A stretch of DNA of 64,000 bases from Dryomyza anilis (Eukaryota; Arthropoda; Insecta; Diptera; Dryomyzidae): assembly GCA_951804985.1 (NCBI GenBank), contig OX638131.1:91152349-91216348 (forward strand). Direction: 5' to 3'. A program made the translations under genes and the position numbers. The notes below the pieces were generated by a model, which was given only the letters and a program-made list of their open reading frames with translations, did not search any database and was not told the DNA's origin. Position 1 is the stretch's first letter. Each line of letters begins with the position of its first letter. This document shows positions 1 to 12,368 of this stretch, in pieces.

Positions 1-660
1 TTTTCATTATATTACAATTTTTTATTTTTGATAAACATAGTTTTTTTTTATAAGCATTTTTTTTTTATAAAAACCTTTTTTTTTATAAACATTTTTTTTT
101 TTTATAAAAAAGCTTTTTTTTCAAAAAATATTTTTTAAGCAGTATTTTTTTTATACATTTTTTTATAAAAAGCTTGCTTTATAAAAACTTTTTTCATTAT
201 AAAAATTTACAATTTTTTTTTTATAAACATTTTTTTTTTTATAAAAACCTTTTTTAACTTTTTTTTTATTAAAATTAAAAAGCTTTTTTTTTTTTGTATA
301 AAAAGCTTTTTTTTGTATAAAAAGCTTTTTTTTTATAAAAAGCTTTATTTTTTTATAAAAAGCTTTTTTTATCATTTTTATTTTATAAAAAGGTTTGTCT
401 AAATAAAAAAAATTTTAAATAAAAAGGATTTTTTTTATAAAAAGTTTTTTTTATTAAAGTTTTTTTTTTAATGAAAAGCTTTTTATAAAAATCTTTTATT
501 GCCGGATAGCTTTTTCTGAAAAGCTTTTTAATATAAACATCTTTTTCTGAAAGCTATTTTTTTTATAAAAAAGTTTTTTTTTTGTTTAATGTTTTAATGT
601 TTCATTTTTAAAAAGCTTTTTTTATACATACATCATTATTAAGTTTCTTTTAAAATTAAT
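1..660. repeat. T-rich array of AAAAAGCTTTTTT units
   Basis: Imperfect tandem copies of TTTTATAAAAAGCTTTTTTT, about 18-22 bases each, with a perfect AAGCTT palindrome at the centre of many units. The short open frames across it are lysine-rich artefacts of the repeat. Confidence 0.75.
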
Positions 661-2439
661 TTTTGTTTTTTATTAGATTTTAAATAAAACGTTTTTTTTA
701 TATGAATAAATGAAAAAAAATTTAAAATATGAATGAAAACACGATGTTTTTTATATAAAAAAAACTTCGACTTTTGATACATTTTATTCAACTTTAAAAA
801 AAATATATATGAAGTCCATAACATAAACAGTGTTAATTGTCACCACTTTAAAACACAAATACAAAAATGAACAAAACGCAAATAAATGAAAAAATTAAAA
901 TATCAATGCAAATAAAAGCTACAATTAATTGATAAATTGAAATACATTGAGCCATTAAATAAATTAGCGAACATAATTTTATAAATTTTATAAATAAAAT
1001 ATATTTTATGATAATGTGCAAATTTATACAAAAATCTTGTTAAAACAAAATGAAGAATACTTGTTCATGCTTTGCAGATGGTTAGGGTTGTAATATTAAA
1101 ATATATAAAGTGTGTGTTTATATAATAATTATATATAATATTAAGATACAAAAAATTTAATATATATTGTTAAAAAATATTTCTATAAATATGGAGAGAG
1201 ATATTAAAAATGTTTGTGCTTCTTAAAAATAAAAATATTTTTATTTCGGTGCTTCACAAATTACCACAAAAATAATGGAGTGCATTTTCAAAAATATATT
1301 TTCAAATACTGTGTACTTGGTATGCGTTTTACAGTGCGTTTTTCAAATACAATTTTGCCAAAAAAATGTGCAAAATGTATTTGATTTTTATGCAAAAAAT
1401 ATATATATATAGATTACTGTGTTTTTTTTTCTCGATTGCGCCAAAAAATATGCAATAGTGCCAATTCATTTATTTACTTAAAATAAATAATTTTATAAAA
1501 TTATGAATTTAAATAAAAACGTATTGAATTCAAAATAAAATAACTCGATGCATTCATGATTTATTCCACTTCAGCAGAGTTTGTTAAAATATGAATAATT
1601 TTTACATTTAAAATATAAACAAAAAAAAAGGGAAATAATACTTGGTGCGAGAAATTTTTAGTTGTGCCAAAAAGAAAACCACTTCGATCGCTTTTTTTTT
1701 TTACTTATAAATAGTAACAAAATCTCGTTTTGTTAAAACAAAAAAATGTTAGCAAAAAAAGTAAATAGAAAATTTAAACTAATAAAATTAAAAAATGAAA
1801 TATTTGATTAATTTTATACTATAAAATAATTTAATTAAAACAAAAGCTTTTACAAAGTTTTCAATGTATTAAAATAAATATTCGGTTTTTGATTACTAAA
1901 TTAATTAATTTGAGTTTAGGAGTAATTAAAATGTAAATGTTTTAAAAACTTTGCAAAAACTTTTATTCAAAAACTAAAAAATATTTTTTTTATTAATTTA
2001 TAAAAAAAAAATATTTTAAATAATAAACTATCAAACTACAAAATTTAGCACGAAATAAATAAATCAAAAATTTTATTTATTCAATAAAATTGGCTATGTA
2101 CGATAGCAAAAAAAATCGGTTGTCGTTGATACGTTGACTTCAAAAATCTGGTTGTCAGCGTCCACTGTAACTGCTAGAGAGCACAAAATATAAATATATA
2201 TAAAAGGCTAAAATTTCAGTTATTAAAACATTTTCTTATATGGTTCAAAATTCAAAATGTTTGTTAAAATTAATTAGTGGGGTCTTTAGAAAATTAAAAA
2301 TATATTAAACCAAAAATTAATTAAATCTTAAAAATTTAATATTTAATGGACTCAAATTCAGTGCTTTAAATTTAAATATGACATATTTAAAAATCTACTA
2401 TTATTAAGACGTTTTTTTAACGCCTTTTGAATAGTATTC

Positions 2440-3200
2440 TTTAAAAAAAATATTTAAAAGAATTCTTCATAACTCATTTTTCTTGCTTCAATGCTTTTCT
2501 TATTAAAGCACTGACACGTTCTCTTTAAAAAGTTTTTAAATTTTTTAGCACTTTTAAAGCTTGAAGAAGTTTTTTTAAATGCTTTTTGTTCAAAAATGTT
2601 TTCGTTCAAAGCTTTCTTTGAAAGTTTTCTGTAAGCTTTGAAAGCTTTCTTTAAAAAGCTTTGAAAGCTTTCTTTAAAAGCTTTCTTTAAAAAGTGTTGA
2701 AAGCTTTCTTTAAAAAGCTTTGAAAGCTTTTTAAGCTTTGAAAGCTTTCTTTAAAAAGCTTTGAAAGCTTTCTTTAAAAATCTTTGAAAGCTTTCTTAAA
2801 AAAAGCGTTGAAAGCTTTTTAAAAAAGCTTTCAAATATTTTGTACAGCAAGCTTTCTTTAAAAAGCTTTTCTGTAAAAATTTTGAAAGCTTTTTTAAACT
2901 TTGAAAGCTCTTATTTAAGAGCTTTTCTTTAAGAATTTTGTAAATATTTTATTTATAAAGCTTTGAAAGCATTTATTTAAAAAGTTTTGAAAAATTTGTT
3001 TGAACGAAAGTTTTTTTTGAATATTTAAAGTATTTCTTTATAAAGCTTTGAAAGCCTTTCTTTAAATTCTTTAAATTGAATATCTCATAATAGTTTTCAA
3101 TAGTTTTTTTTTGTTTTAAAGGGCTTTAAAAGCTTTTCTTTAGAGAGTTTAAAATATATTTTTATTAAAACTTTAAAAAGCTGAATTTAAATCCATTTGA
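2440..3200. repeat. degenerate AAAGCTTTGAAAGCTTTC array
   Basis: More than twenty copies of the palindromic word AAAGCTTT (or AGCTTTGAAAGCTTT), spaced mostly 10-25 bases apart with TTTAAAAA spacers. The same word builds separate arrays elsewhere in the Lar introns. Confidence 0.75.
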
Positions 3201-3363
3201 TTAATAAACAAATTATAGGAATATCATAATAACCAAAGCTTTCTAATCTAAAAACTTTAGTTTGCTATAAAATAAAAGCAACATTACATACATAAAGAAA
3301 TTAAAGCTTTTTTGTGTGGTAAAATGAAAAAAATTTCTGCTAAAGCTTTTTTTTTATACATAC

Positions 3364-3660
3364 CGTCTTCGTGTGTGCGCACAATAATTGGATGCGAACG
3401 CGGCCCGTCGCCGACGGAGGTGCCCGCCAGAGCCCAAATCTTATATTCGGTCCAGCGCTTCAGTTCGTCCAACAGAATGGTCGTCTTGTTCAACGTGGTA
3501 ATGGTGGCCTCGCTGTCCGAGCGACCCACCTCAACGAAGAACACCTTGTAGTAGATGATGCGACCATTGGAGCGCTCGACGGGCGGCGGCAGCCAGGCGA
3601 CATTGATGGTTGTGGGACTCGTTGCAGTGGCGCTGATATTGCGAGGCGGTGCACCTGGTA
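3364..3660 (-). CDS. Lar: Lar exon: complete FN3-4
   Basis: The 297 bp exon has an acceptor at AATTATTAG|TACCAG and a donor at GACG|GTATGT. It encodes a whole FN3 domain: (V)PGAPPRNISATATSPTTI, VAWLPPPVERSNGRIIYYKV, FFVEVGRSDSEATITTLNKT, LDELKRWTEYKIWALAGTSV and GDGPRSHPIIVRTHED, with the W-x-P-P core and the W-T-E-Y-x-I F-strand. It is markedly more GC-rich than its intronic surroundings. It ends with one base of a codon (phase 1), and the following exon is beyond the left edge. The domain number (FN3-4) comes from counting the exons in order. Confidence 0.95.
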
Positions 3661-5389
3661 CTAATAATTATACGAGACGAATTGCATTTTTGGAAATATT
3701 TGGTTTTTGATGTTTTCAATATTTTCGAAAATGTGATTATTTTTTGTTTGTTACCGAAAATACCAAAAATTCACGAATGACATTATTGCATTTTAACGTA
3801 AGTCAAATTACGATGTTTATAGTTGGACAGGAAACATAATGAAATGAAAAGAATAAAAAAAAATGTCAAAAAATTAAAAATAAATTAAAATTTTTTAAAA
3901 GTTTATTAAATACAAAATAATTAATAAATGTAAGTAAACTTAATATTTAACTTAAGAAAAATAATATATACATATTTAAAAATAATATAATTTTTTCTCA
4001 ATGGTTTATGCAAAATTTGAATTTTCATTTTTTTGTTCTTTTTCATTTTGCGAATTTTTCGTCATATTTTTTGCGCAAGTTCTAAAGTTTTTATTTTTCT
4101 GCGATGAGTACAACATTAGAGCTTTTTGTAAGTTACTAAATTTACAATGATTCTTTGTGCACTAAAATGTTTAAATTAAAACCATTTAAAAATATACATG
4201 CAAAATATATTTAAAAATTAAACGTGACTTGCATTTATGGACATTCAAGTGCGTTGCAGAGAAGTTTAAAATTAAGAAGAATAAAATATGAATTAAAATC
4301 TTTAAATATTAATAGAAAAATGTTAATACAAATTAAAATTAAAAAATTTAATTAGAAAAACAATTGTCAGAGTATAATTGGAACAACTATAGGTGCAGTT
4401 TTGAGAATGGATAAATTAAAATGGGTGGGGGGTTGATGTACGTTTTGCATAAACCATTTTGAAGGGTAAATTTCCAAAAGTTGAAGAAAATAACAAATTA
4501 AAAGATAAAAGTTTGAGGTAATTTGTATGGATTCAATTAAAATGCATTATCAGTGCGCTTATATTATATTATAGTAAATAGTTTAAAAGAAAAAAAAAAG
4601 AAAATTAATTTAATAGATTTTGTTTTAAATACACTCGGCACACTTGATAATGCTTAACACTAAAATTTTGCTATGCAATAAATAATAAAGATATAGATAA
4701 TAATTTTATATTTTAATATATAACTTAGTAGACTTTAAAAAGTAAATGCTAAGTATTAGTAAAATGTTCATTACATGCACTATAATCATGCAGAAATTGG
4801 CATTTAACAAAATTAGAATACATTTGAGTTTTAATTTCAATTTGTACTTATTTTTTTAATATTTTAATTTGAATCATTTTTATGATTACTATAAACATAG
4901 CTAGTTGTTACCAAAAACTATTTGTGGTAATTATAACATTATTTATGAAATGAAAAACAGTTTTAAATTTTAGTACAAACATAGACAGTATAAAGTCAAC
5001 TTTTTTGATAATTCTCACAAAGTAAAAATATCAAAAATTTAAAAGTCGGTAGTTTACAGCAAACATAATTAATTTGTACTTATATTTTATTTGTTTTAAA
5101 TGATTTTGTCTAAATTTGTTAATTCAGTAAAAAAAAAAAGTTCATTCATATGAAGGGCAAATAAATCTTGATTCGAGTAAAAAATTGTGTTGTTAAAATT
5201 ACTTTCTAATGGTTGCCAAGCCGAACTCGAGTGTGGTAAGAGAAAAACTTTAATATTTCAGTCTTGATTTTAGTATTTAGTTAATGTGCTGTTTCAGTCA
5301 TTAATTCAATAGTGATTAGTTCAGACTTAAATAATTATTTCAATTCAGTAATGATTATGTCCTGAATAATTTAAAATATTTTTCCAAAC

Positions 5390-6313
5390 ATTAATTTGCC
5401 ATTTGTTTTTTTGCAGGAAAAAATTGTAGGCAACATATTTTTAAATAATGATGCCAATCAATAGGTGCTTTAAAAACAGACAATTAATACTTTCAAACAA
5501 CTATTTTATCTTGCAACAATAAAAAGTTATAGCAAAAATACGATGAAATTGGAAAAATTGAAAATCTTGTCATGCCAAAAGGGTGAATCTCTTCGTTTTT
5601 TCACCATAATTTTTTATTGCTACAAGATAAAATAGTAGTGTAAAGGCATTTATTGTTTGTTTTTAAAGTGCCTATCGATCTGCATCATTATTTAAAAATA
5701 TTGAAGAAATTTTGAATTTTTAGAATTTTTGTTATTTGCAAGAAAATATTTTTAAATAATGTTGCAGATCGATAGGCGCTTTAAAAACAAACAATTTATG
5801 TGTTTACACCACTATTTTATCTTGTACCAATAAAAACGAAAAGATTCGCCCTTTTGGCATGACAAGATTTTCAATTTTTCAAAATTCGCCCTTTTGGTTT
5901 TGACCTTTGTGGCTAGAAATATCCAAAAAAACGACACGCGATTTTAGCACAGTATAATAATAATAATAGTTTGGCGCTACAATCCTGTATAGAACTTCGG
6001 CCGAGCTCTCTCACCGTTTTGAGCTGTGCGTGTTATATTTGTACTCAAAGTGGTGGGACCTACAGTTTATTGCCGAATCCGAACGGCGGGTGAGAGCTTT
6101 TCAAAGGCAATGGTTTTACTCTCGTAGGTTTGCGATTTAAAAATGTTTCTATGAAAAGATGTTGTTAGCCCCAGTCCAGTCTTGAACCGGGGACCTTTCG
6201 GCTCGCAGTCCAACGCACTAACCACTGACCTACCGCGGCTACTTGAGGAAAAACTGCATTCAAAAAAGTAAAAAAACGCAAATGTCAAAAATTGCACATT
6301 TGCCGATTTGGCA
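5390..6313. mobile_element. foldback-type repeat, copy 1 (interrupted by a SINE)
   Basis: Contains alternating inverted segments: GCCAATCAATAGGTGCTTTAA at 5454 is mirrored by AAAGTGCCTATCGATCTGC at about 5665 and repeated directly near 5764 (GCAGATCGATAGGCGCTTTA). TTGTCATGCCAAAAGGG and its complement CCCTTTTGGCATGACAAG alternate with them. The right end (CACATTTGCCGATTTGG) resembles the terminal repeat of copy 2. No coding capacity was seen. The left limit is approximate. Confidence 0.6.
5956..6239 (-). mobile_element. tRNA-derived SINE
   Basis: Read on the minus strand, the element starts GCCGCGGTAGGTCAGTGG and has RNA polymerase III promoter boxes: A box TAGGTCAGTGG (6222-6232) and B box GGTTCAAGACT (6178-6188), with a tRNA-like anticodon-arm region between. 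A roughly 190 bp unrelated body follows, ending in a (TTA)n tail (5956-5967). Comparison with the uninterrupted foldback copy at 17497-17512 shows the empty site GCACGGTATACTTGAGG, here split after GTATA. The overlap at the junction is one or two bases, so no long target duplication is visible. Confidence 0.78.
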
Positions 6314-8439
6314 TGATAGTGACGATATCCACTTAATTATTAAAAACAAAAATTGACTACTATTGTAACAACTGCTATGTTTATAATTATCGTATTTTGT
6401 CTGCTGTAAACATATTTGTGCAGCGCATAGATAGTAGGGAACATTGAAATGAGATAACTTAACATTTTTTTTAACTATAGACAAAATAAACTGGAATTAT
6501 AAAAACAACAAATTGAATATTATTTTAGTTTATACATCTTATAACAAATTTTAAATTCCAGTTAATTTTAAATTTTAAATTAAGCATATAAAATAATATA
6601 TTTATTAAAATAAATGAACACAAACATCATCATCGCAAAATTGAAAAAAATAATTGTTGCAAATAATTGTTATACTTATGGCAAACATAATTTTATTGCA
6701 ACTAGTTTTGTTAACAATAATGCAAGCGCAAGAATATGGCAAATAAAATTAAAATACAGAAAAAATCACAAATTAATCAAATGCAATAAATTACAGCCAC
6801 ATGCAGCATATTAAATGATAATATATAATCAAATTATAATTGCACTAAACAACTCAATTATTGTATAAAATAATAATGCATTTAATTGCTACAAAAAATG
6901 TTAGAACGATGATGATTTATATAATGAAAATTATTTAATTTTGTTGATATTTAAAATTAATATCAGACAAGTTTTCTTGAAAAGCGCACACGTTTTGAAA
7001 ACTTTTTATTATAATTGAAAAAATATATTTTATGCAACAGTTTTATAAAATAAAAGGCAAGAACATGCATTAAAGTTTAACAAAAAGCATAGTGCATAAA
7101 ACATGCAATTATTAAAGTGCTTCTGTTTGCAGCATACTTGGCAAACTTAAAGAAATATTATATTTTAAAATAAAAGCTTTATTTCTTAGTTTATTATAAC
7201 AAAACAAAAGCTTAAAGCGGTTAATTAAATAAAAATTAGGCAATATTTTATTTTATACAGGATGCTGTGCTCGGTGCAGAGTGCATTCATTGGTTTATGT
7301 AATTCAAATAAATACTTAAATATTTGTATAAGACATGCTTTGAAAGTTAAAAACTATTTATAGAATATTATTATTTTTAAATCACTCTCAATCCGAAGAA
7401 CCAGACACACTAGTTAATATATTTTTAAATATATTATTCACAAAACACATTATTTTTCACGCACACATTTATTCTTTTCGTTTGTTAAATTTTTCATTAT
7501 TTATAATAATTTTATTACGCTGTAGAAAATTTAAAATACAAGTTTTTGTGGACAACTTGTTAAAATTTAAAACAATAAATTCAAATTTTTTAAATAAATT
7601 AGAAAAATATTTGTATAAATCATAAAAATACAAAAATAAAATGTTTTCTTAAATGCTGTTGTTTGCGTGTGGGAAAAAGCTTTAAGCTTTGTGATTGTTA
7701 ATAGTTTATGATTGTTATTAGTTTATGATTGTTATTAGTTAATTAAAAGTGCTTTTTTCAAAAGTCTCCTCAAATTTGTGTTAAAAAATTACTAAAAGCC
7801 CTAAAGGTTTGTGTACAGGTTGTATGATGTGATGATGTGTTTGTTTTGGATCAATACGGTTTATGTATGTGCTAATGTTAAGGTTTAATTATATGCTAAA
7901 CTAAAGTAATTTGTAGGCATTATATGTAAATTCTATGTATATATGTAAATTATATGTATATATTATATGTATAATATGTAAGAAGTAATTTATATAAATA
8001 TGTTTTTAGAATGTAGATGTAAATATACTCAGCAAAACTTGGACTTATACTATTCACGAATTTTGTATTGCTGCCTATTAAATCATTAATGATTTGTTAT
8101 TTGAAATTGTGCCAAAACTAGTTATGAGCAAAAAAGCTAGACTCTTGTTTTAATTTTTATTCTTGCAGTTTTTGTAAAAACAAAATAGACATTCTGATGC
8201 AAGAACAAGAATGAAAAAACAATACTGCAAGAACAAGACTATTATGTCTTATTCTTGCATTTGTTCATCACTACTCAAAACCAATTAAATATATTATGCT
8301 AAATTAGGATAAATAATATAATCCAGAATGTCTAGGGAAAATGGCAGATATTGTATGGATATTACAAAAATGATATGGTCATCGACATTTGAATTACAAG
8401 AGTTTCAGGTTATACGTTATTTTTCAAAGATTTGACATT

Positions 8440-9010
8440 TTTCAAAGAATTAATGTATATTATACAATCAATTTGATAAGTAATCATATTCATGGTTATT
8501 CCATTAAATGTTTTATTTATGAAAAATATACATATTAATGAACAAATTGACTATTGCAGAGTTAGTCATTGTGTATATGAACCATTCATTATTATTATGA
8601 ATGTGTACATTAATATAACAAACATTTCATTATATGAATTTCCAATCAAAAATCACAGAAATAAAACTACGTTATAGATTGTAGAGCTGTTAATTGTAGA
8701 AAATGAACCATGCATCAATGCGATGAATTTGTTCATAAATATGATGCATTTTTAAACTGTTCATCATAATCAATGATATTTTTAGTGAGACATTTTAAAA
8801 CATGAAATCGTTTTCACAAATTATTATTGGTAATAAACAGTTTAGAGAATTTTTATAAATATTTTTAGTAATAAAAATCAAATCATTAATATGATGAACG
8901 TCTTTTTATTTGTAAGGAAATCTTCATACTAATGAACAGATTCCTAATATTGCATTAAGATATGTTCATATTAATGAACAAATTCCCAATTACGAAAGAC
9001 CATATTTCCA
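8440..9010. repeat. AATGAACAAAT / TTCATNATTATGAA word cluster
   Basis: Repeated short inverted words such as ATTAATGAACAAATT and TTCATATTAATGAAC recur through this stretch, resembling the words of the hairpin region at 19.3-20.8 kb. No clean element ends were found. Confidence 0.4.
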
Positions 9011-9726
9011 AACATAGAAATTGAGAACTACTTCCGAAAAATGTTGCTGGATATATATTAAAAATAATTAAATCTTTTTGTGTGTGTATAGAAACTATTG
9101 AAATTGAAAACAACATATTTCACTTTCAAGAATCCAATAAAAAGTTTTTTTTATAGATATCAGTATCGATTTTATTTTCGATCTCAAGCATTCATGTAAA
9201 CATAAAGAATATGTAATATTTGTACTGAAGTTCATACGTAAAAAGTTTCAAATAAATTATAAAAATAAATAACTTTATATTAAACTAAAAATATACTTTC
9301 TAAATTAAACTAAAATGTTGTCCAAACAAATATTAAATATTACCAAATTATTACTTTCGCATATTTGTTTCTCATATGGGATTTCAATGTGGGAAATTTG
9401 ACTTTATTCATCTTATGCTTACCTTTGTGTCCATGCAGCTTACAGCTTATTTTAATTTTTTATATTTTATTTAATTTATGAGATTTCAAAAAATGGGAAA
9501 ATTCAGAATACTTTGGGAATGTTTTTTGGGGGGTGGCATTTAAAACTACATATTTATGTTTTGCTTAATACGTATTTGGCAAACATTGTTAAACTTAATG
9601 GCTATGCATGAAATGATATCTCTTTGCAGATATTTCACAAACTACTTAATAAATAATATCACCTAATTTTTTAGTTAAATAATGGTGGAATAAATAGTAG
9701 TAGAATTTGTTATTGCGTATGCTTAC

Positions 9727-9863
9727 CATATTGTTTCGTACGGACGGGAATTGGTGGTGTGGTAGCGCCTTCTCCACGCTGAGAACGTGCTGCCAGCCAT
9801 ATATAATACAATGTATCGGGATACAAACCATCAAGCGTATACGATTCAGTATTCGAAATGCGC
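9727..9863 (-). CDS. Lar: Lar exon: second half of FN3-3
   Basis: The 137 bp exon has an acceptor at TTTCCCAAG|GCGCAT and a donor at TATG|GTAAGC. It encodes (K)RISNTESYTLDGLYPDTL, YYIWLAARSQRGEGATTPPI and PVRTKQY, the E-G strands of FN3-3, with the L-x-P-x-T-x-Y signature and the R-x-G-x-G turn. The polypyrimidine tract at the acceptor is weak (GCAATTTCCCAAG), but phase and homology fix the boundary. It ends with one base of a Val codon. The intron before it (9864-12217) is largely the TTTCCC/GGGAAA tandem array. Confidence 0.94.
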
Positions 9864-12217
9864 CTTGGGAAATTGCGGGAAAACATAAGTTAGTTTTTAA
9901 TTTAAATATACTCTATAAAAATAGTTTTAAATTTTTAAAAAAATTTTTTTTTTTTCTTTTAATTAACATTTTTGAAAAATGTCCCTTTAGGGATTTTTTT
10001 TAAAACCGCTATTTAATAACTTAAAGCGTATTTATTGTTAATGTCAAATGAAAAATCAAAAAATTGTCGTGTTCAAAAAAATTTCCCTTTTTGTGAAATT
10101 TTAAACAAGCTCATTTATTAACTTTAAATGCATTTTTATTGCAAAAATTATAAGAATAAACATAAAAACTGTGTAAAATAAAATTTCCCTATTTTGGGAA
10201 ATTTTTAATATGCTGTAATATTTGCATAAAATGCACTATTTTTTAAAAAAATGTCAGTATAAACATTAAATCTTATAAAAACAAATTTTGCTTGTATTAT
10301 ATTTTTTTTTCTTTTAATTAACATTTTTGAAAAATGTCCCTTTAGGGAATTTTTTTAAAACCCCTATTTAATAACTTAAAGCGTATTTATTGTTAATGTC
10401 AAATAAAAAATCATAAAATTGTCGTGTTAAAATAATTTCCCTTTTTGGGAAATTTTAAATAAGCTTATTTATTAACTTTTAAAGCATTTTTATTGCAAAA
10501 ATTATAAGAATAAACATAAAACTGTGTAAAATAAAATTTCCCTATTTTGGGAAATTTTTAATATGCTGTAATATTTGCATAAAATGCACTATTCTTTAAA
10601 AAAATGTCAGTATAAACATTCAATCTTATAAAAACAAATTTTGCTTGTATTATATTTTTTGTTTATTGCCTTAATTTTAATTTATCTTAATACTGTTTAT
10701 TTTTTGCATTACAACATTATATACAAATATTATATACAAATACATTATATACAAATAAAAAAATGCTGTTTGGGAAATTTTTAAAACTTTATTTAATGAC
10801 TCAAAATGTAATTAATGTCAATGCTATATGAACAAAATCATAAAATAGATGTTTTCAAAAAATTTCCCTTTTTGGGAAATTTTAAATAACCTTATTTATT
10901 GGCTAAAAATGTGATTTATTTTCATGAATTATATGAACAAACATAAAAACAGTGCAAAACTAAATTTTCTTTTTTGGGGAAATTTCGAATATGCTGATTT
11001 ATTGGCTTGAAATGTGTTTTCATAGTACGAATTATATGTAAAGCAATAAAAATATTGTAAAATAAAATATCCCTTTTAAGGATATTTTTTAGTAGGCTGT
11101 AAAATTGCTTGAAATATATTATTATTTCAAAAACTAACAGAGGAAATATTAAAATTATTCAAAAAAACAAATTGTGTTTGTGCTGAATAAATCATAAAAA
11201 ATTGTGTAAAATAAAAATGACCTTTGGGAAACTAAAAAAAAAACACATTTAATGATTCAAAGTGTATTAATTGTTAATTCTCAATGAAAAATTCATAAAA
11301 CACATGTTCTAAAAAATTTCCCTTTTTGACTGAAAATGTGATTTTATTACATGAAATATATGAATAAAAATAAATACGCTGCAAAAATTTTCCATTTTTG
11401 GGAAATTAGAAATAAGCTGATTTATAGGCTTGACATATGTTTTTATTTTAAGAATTATATGAAAAGAATTTAAAATTGTGTAAAACAAAATATCCCTTTT
11501 TAGGACATTTTTAATATGCTGTATAATTTGCTTGATATGTATTATTATTTCAAAAACTAATAGAAGAAATATTAAAATTATTTAATAAAATTAAAATTAT
11601 TTTATAAAAAAATGTGTAACATAAAAATGTCCTTTGGGAAATTTTTAAAAACCCATATTTAATGACTCAAAGTGTTTTTATTGTTAATGCTCAATAAAAA
11701 AATCATAAAACACATGTTTTAAAAATTTCCCTTTTTGGAAAATTTTAAATAACCTTATTTATTGGCTGGAAATGAGATTTTTATTACATTAAATATATGA
11801 ATAAATATAAATAAAGTGCAACACAAAATTTCCCTTTTTGGGAAATTTGAATTAAGCTACTTTATTGGCAGGAAATGTGTTTTTATTGTACGAATTATAT
11901 GTAAAGCAATACAAATATTGTAGAATAAAATTTCCCTGTTAAGGATATTTTTTAATAGACTGTAAAATTTGCTTGAAATGCACTATTATTTCAAAAACTA
12001 ATAGACGAAATATTAACAAAAAAATAAAATTTCCCTTTTTTAAATATTTTTTAATAATGCGCATTTATTTCAAATTAATTTAATTCTGATGATTTTTCCA
12101 ACAAATTTAGCCAAAATTCCATTCAATAAAATATTTATTGCATAATACAGTTGTATAGAGTTTATTGGCATTCATATATAATTGCATAAATATTGATAAA
12201 ATCAATGTTTTACTCAC
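9864..12217 (-). other. Lar: Lar intron inside FN3-3
   Basis: A 2.35 kb intron, occupied from about 9940 to 12060 by a tandem array of TTTCCC/GGGAAA units (separate entry). No other feature was seen. Confidence 0.85.
9940..12060. repeat. tandem array with AAATTTCCCTTTTTGGGAAATT dyads
   Basis: About 2.1 kb of tandem higher-order repeats. The first two units (from about 9956 and 10312, offset 356 bp) are nearly identical; later units (from about 10760, 11200 and 11625) are diverged and slightly longer. Each unit contains several subunits of about 80-100 bp centred on the dyad TTTCCCTTTTTGGGAAA, followed by TTTAAATAA(GC/CC)TTATTTATTGGCT and an ATTATATGAATAAA stretch. Confidence 0.8.
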
Positions 12218-12368
12218 TTGTGATGATCCTGATTTGCATACGTGTCATTCCAGTACAATTCGTAATGTACGATATTTTCACTGGAATGTGTCGGCTTGGA
12301 CCATTGCAGCGTGACTGCGGTCTCGCCGATATCGGTTGCCCGGAAATTACTGGGCTGCGATGGGACAC
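12218..12368 (-). CDS. Lar: Lar exon: first half of FN3-3
   Basis: The 151 bp exon has an acceptor at GACGCAG|GTGTCC and a donor at CACAA|GTGAGT. It encodes (G)VPSQPSNFRATDIGETAV, then TLQWSKPTHSSENIVHYELY and WNDTYANQDHH, the A-C' strands of the third FN3 repeat with its core Trp (LQW). It ends after two bases of a Lys codon (phase 2). A GATGATGAT microsatellite sits just upstream of the acceptor and extends an open frame into the intron; that extension is not coding. Confidence 0.95.

Larger units (their letters stand above)
1..3363 (-). other. Lar: Lar intron after the FN3-4 exon (partial)
   Basis: Intron sequence running off the left edge. 1-660 is a T-rich array of ATAAAAAGCTTTTTTT-like units; 2440-3200 is a degenerate array of AAAGCTTTGAAAGCTTTCTTT units. 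Between them (about 660-2430) I see only AT-rich sequence without recognisable genes or repeats. Confidence 0.8.
3661..9726 (-). other. Lar: Lar intron between FN3-3 and FN3-4 exons
   Basis: A 6.1 kb intron. It holds a foldback-type repeat (about 5390-6313) carrying a tRNA-derived SINE, a short TTCTTGCA-type cluster near 8150-8280, and a stretch with many AATGAACAAATT / TTCATTATTATGAAT words at 8440-9010. The rest (3670-5380, 6320-8100, 9020-9726) is AT-rich with nothing I can name. Confidence 0.8.

Noticed and set aside
3312..3664. Two plus-strand open frames
   Set aside because: Both are antisense shadows of the GC-richer FN3-4 exon.
6178..6239. tRNA-like sequence with A and B boxes
   Set aside because: It is the head of a SINE: stem pairing of a genuine tRNA is incomplete, an unrelated body and (TTA)n tail follow, and the empty site shows the whole 284 bp was inserted.
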